A DNA stretch of 64,000 bases, taken from NCBI GenBank assembly GCA_963834825.1, contig CAWICZ010000014.1:868001-932000 (forward strand), given 5' to 3'. This document shows positions 62,307-64,000 of the stretch, in pieces (the first letter of the stretch is position 1; every line of letters begins with the position of its first letter). Origin of the DNA: JACDAN01 sp963834825. GTDB taxonomy: Bacteria; Actinomycetota; Thermoleophilia; Gaiellales; Gaiellaceae. The notes beneath the pieces are model-generated. The model worked only from the letters and a program-made list of their open reading frames with translations, ran no database searches and was not told where the DNA came from. Made by a program: the position numbers and the translations under genes.

Positions 62307-63683
62307 GTGCGTCCACGTCTTCCGCTCTCCGCCGGGGTCGTCGCGGCGCGCGCCGCGGGCAATCTCTCGCGGCTGGCTCGAACCGGCGGCGGAACGACCG
62401 TTCCCGGCAAGGTGCTGACCTATCTCGACCCGAGCGCGGTCGGACGGTTGGCGGCGCGGCTGCCGCTCGGATCGGCGCTCATCTCAGCCACGAACGGCAA
62501 GACGACCACGGCCGCGATGGTGGCCGAGATCCTCGGGAGCCGCGCACGCCTGGCCCACAACAGCGCAGGCGCGAACCTCCTCTCGGGTGTGGCGTCCACC
62601 CTCGTCTCGGTGCGCGACGCCGAGCTCGGGCTGTTCGAGGTCGACGAGGCGGCACTGCCGGAGGTGGCCAGGCAAGTCCGTCCGCGGGCGGTCGCGCTCG
62701 GCAACCTCTTCCGTGACCAGCTCGACCGCTACGGGGAGCTCGAGCTGCTCGCGCAGCGCTGGAGGCGCGCGGTCGAGGAGCTGGGAGACGAGACGGCGCT
62801 GGTCGTGAACGGCGACGACCCGCAGGTCGGAGATCTCGGCCGCGGACGGGCGCGGACGGTCGTCTACGGGCTCGACGACGCTCGGCAGGCCTCGCCGGTG
62901 CTGCAGCACGCCGCGGACTCGAAGTGGTGCCTGCGGTGCGGGACGCCGTACGAGTACGCAGCCGCCTACGTCGGGCATCTCGGTGACTACCGGTGCCCGG
63001 CTTGCGGCCACGCCCGGCCTCGGCTCGACCTCGCCGCGAGGTCGATCGAGCTGCACGGCCTCGAGGCCGTCTCCTTCGATTTGGCGGACGAGCAGGGTAA
63101 AACGCGCGTCCGGTTGGGTCTTCCCGGCCTTTACAACGTTTACAACGCACTCGCCGCCGCGGCGCTGGCGCGCGAGCTCGGCGCGTCCCGCGAGGACGTC
63201 CGCGACGGGCTCGAGCGGTTCACGGCTGCGTTCGGCCGCTTCGAGCGGCTCCGGATGAACGACCGGACGGTGCTCATGCTGCTGATCAAGAACCCGGCCG
63301 GCGCCAACGAGGTCGTGCGCACGCTCGTCGCGGGCGGCGCACCGAGTTTGGCCGTGATCGCCCTGAACGACGGGATCGCCGACGGGCGGGACGTCTCCTG
63401 GATCTGGGACGTCGACTTCGAGCCTCTCCTGGAGCGCCTCGAACGCGTCGTGGCGAGCGGAGACCGCGCCGCCGAGCTCGCCCTCCGCTGCAAGTACGCC
63501 GGGTTCGACGAGCGCGCGATCGAGGTCGTGCCGGACCTCGCGCAGGCGCTCGACCGCGGCCTCGAGTTGACGGCCGTCGGCGGCGAGCTGTTCGTGATCC
63601 CGACGTACACCGCGATGCTCGGCCTGCGCCGAATCGTCACCGACCGCGGGTTCGCGCGACCGTACTGGGAGCGGGCGGCATGA
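62307..63683 (+). CDS. murT: Lipid II isoglutaminyl synthase, MurT subunit
   Basis: 458 residues from GTG at 62307. MurT is a Mur-ligase-like ATPase that, with GatD, amidates the alpha-carboxyl of D-Glu in lipid II. Landmarks: ISATNGKTTTAAMVAEIL (ATP loop, about 73-90), NSAGANLLSGVA, LFEVDEAALPE, the zinc ribbon CLRCGTPYEY and CPACG (about 210-235), and LGLPGLYNVYNALAAAALA. The C-terminal DUF1727 region contains IALNDGIADGRDVSWIWDVD. It overlaps gatD by 4 bases (ATGA). Confidence 0.95.
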   Translation: MRPRLPLSAGVVAARAAGNLSRLARTGGGTTVPGKVLTYLDPSAVGRLAARLPLGSALISATNGKTTTAAMVAEILGSRARLAHNSAGANLLSGVASTLVSVRDAELGLFEVDEAALPEVARQVRPRAVALGNLFRDQLDRYGELELLAQRWRRAVEELGDETALVVNGDDPQVGDLGRGRARTVVYGLDDARQASPVLQHAADSKWCLRCGTPYEYAAAYVGHLGDYRCPACGHARPRLDLAARSIELHGLEAVSFDLADEQGKTRVRLGLPGLYNVYNALAAAALARELGASREDVRDGLERFTAAFGRFERLRMNDRTVLMLLIKNPAGANEVVRTLVAGGAPSLAVIALNDGIADGRDVSWIWDVDFEPLLERLERVVASGDRAAELALRCKYAGFDERAIEVVPDLAQALDRGLELTAVGGELFVIPTYTAMLGLRRIVTDRGFARPYWERAA

Positions 63684-64000
63684 GAATCCGCGTCGGGCAC
63701 CTGTACCCGGACTACCTGAACATCTACGCCGACCGCGGGAACATCGCCGTGCTCGCCCGCCGAGCGGCGTGGCGTGGCCATGAGCTCTGGGTCGAGTCGG
63801 TCGGGATCGGTGAGCCGCTCGAGCCCGGCGCACACGACCTGCTCTACATCGGCGGCGGGCAAGACCGCGAGCAGGCGCTCGTTGCGACCGACATCTCGTC
63901 GAAGGGCGGAGCTCTGCAAGAAGCGGTCGGCGGCGGCGTCGCGATCCTGGCCGTCTGCGGCGGCTACCAGCTGCTCGGCCGCCGGTACGCCGATCAGAGC
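63680..64000 (+). CDS. gatD: Lipid II isoglutaminyl synthase, GatD subunit (cut by window end)
   Basis: The first 107 residues from ATG at 63680; the gene continues past the window. MRIRVGHLYPDYLNIYADRG is the typical start. YIGGGQDREQ and the nucleophile elbow AVCGGYQLLG (catalytic Cys, about residue 94) identify the class-I glutaminase-like domain that feeds ammonia to MurT. Confidence 0.93.
   Translation, partial: MRIRVGHLYPDYLNIYADRGNIAVLARRAAWRGHELWVESVGIGEPLEPGAHDLLYIGGGQDREQALVATDISSKGGALQEAVGGGVAILAVCGGYQLLGRRYADQS

Overview
The window is high-GC DNA (roughly two-thirds G+C in my reading) with many GTG and TTG starts, 4-base overlapping genes and actinobacterial marker genes: sepF, a GarA-like FHA gene followed by ftsR, murT/gatD, an imuB/dnaE2 mutagenesis pair, and an RsiG-type small protein. 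The MurA active-site Asp, the helical insertion in RseP and the fused DHH-CBS-CCA enzyme would fit a deep-branching actinobacterium such as class Thermoleophilia. That placement is inference from gene content; no rRNA gene is present.

Layout. 1-8.2 kb: the end of a PPDK regulatory protein, a reverse four-gene operon (peptidase, two sister methyltransferases, acetyltransferase), ppdK, a rhomboid protease and comB. 8.2-13.7 kb: a LexA-controlled SOS mutagenesis region (imuB, a DUF6504-type gene, dnaE2) with a bicupin gene inserted on the other strand. 13.7-20.8 kb: mixed metabolic genes, including murA, a decayed HisB paralogue and ridA. 20.8-29.5 kb: a DHH-CBS-nucleotidyltransferase fusion, then a division/envelope cluster (pgeF, yggS, sepF, yggT, DUF167, dksA-like, lspA, rluD) interrupted by a reverse KhtT/KhtU-type K+/H+ antiporter pair. 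29.5-40.4 kb: the classic run rpsB-tsf-pyrH-frr-uppS-cdsA-dxr-rseP-(unknown)-ispG-proS, linking translation, undecaprenyl/phospholipid synthesis and the MEP pathway.

43.0-47.4 kb is a small integrated island in a tRNA-Pro gene: integrase, 46-bp att repeats, several tiny genes and internal repeats. The tRNA's probable original terminator now lies beyond the far att repeat. 47.4-49.4 kb looks like further accessory DNA, with a 15-bp repeat pair, a DHFR-like gene, a small kinase and a tRNA-like gene with an abnormal anticodon loop. 49.4-57.9 kb: alpha/beta hydrolase, nucleotide cyclase, HutF-like deiminase, pgsA, a ManC/ManB-like fusion, then rsiG-like, FHA, ftsR and apt. 57.9-58.5 kb is an intergenic region with a promoter, a candidate structured RNA and a strong terminator. 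58.5-60.6 kb holds two convergent group 1/2 sigma-70 genes. The window ends with a stand-alone class-II amidotransferase, a protein of homing-endonuclease-associated repeats, and murT/gatD (cut by the window edge).

Regulatory style. At 13 genes a TANNNT hexamer ends only 6-10 bases before the start codon, which implies widespread leaderless transcription. At four divergent gene pairs the same near-palindromic hexamer appears to serve both strands. The best candidates for new biology are the structured RNA upstream of the sigma gene, the tRNA-Pro island with compensatory T-stem changes, the single-motif RsiG-like protein, the decayed HisB paralogue and the shared bidirectional -10 elements.
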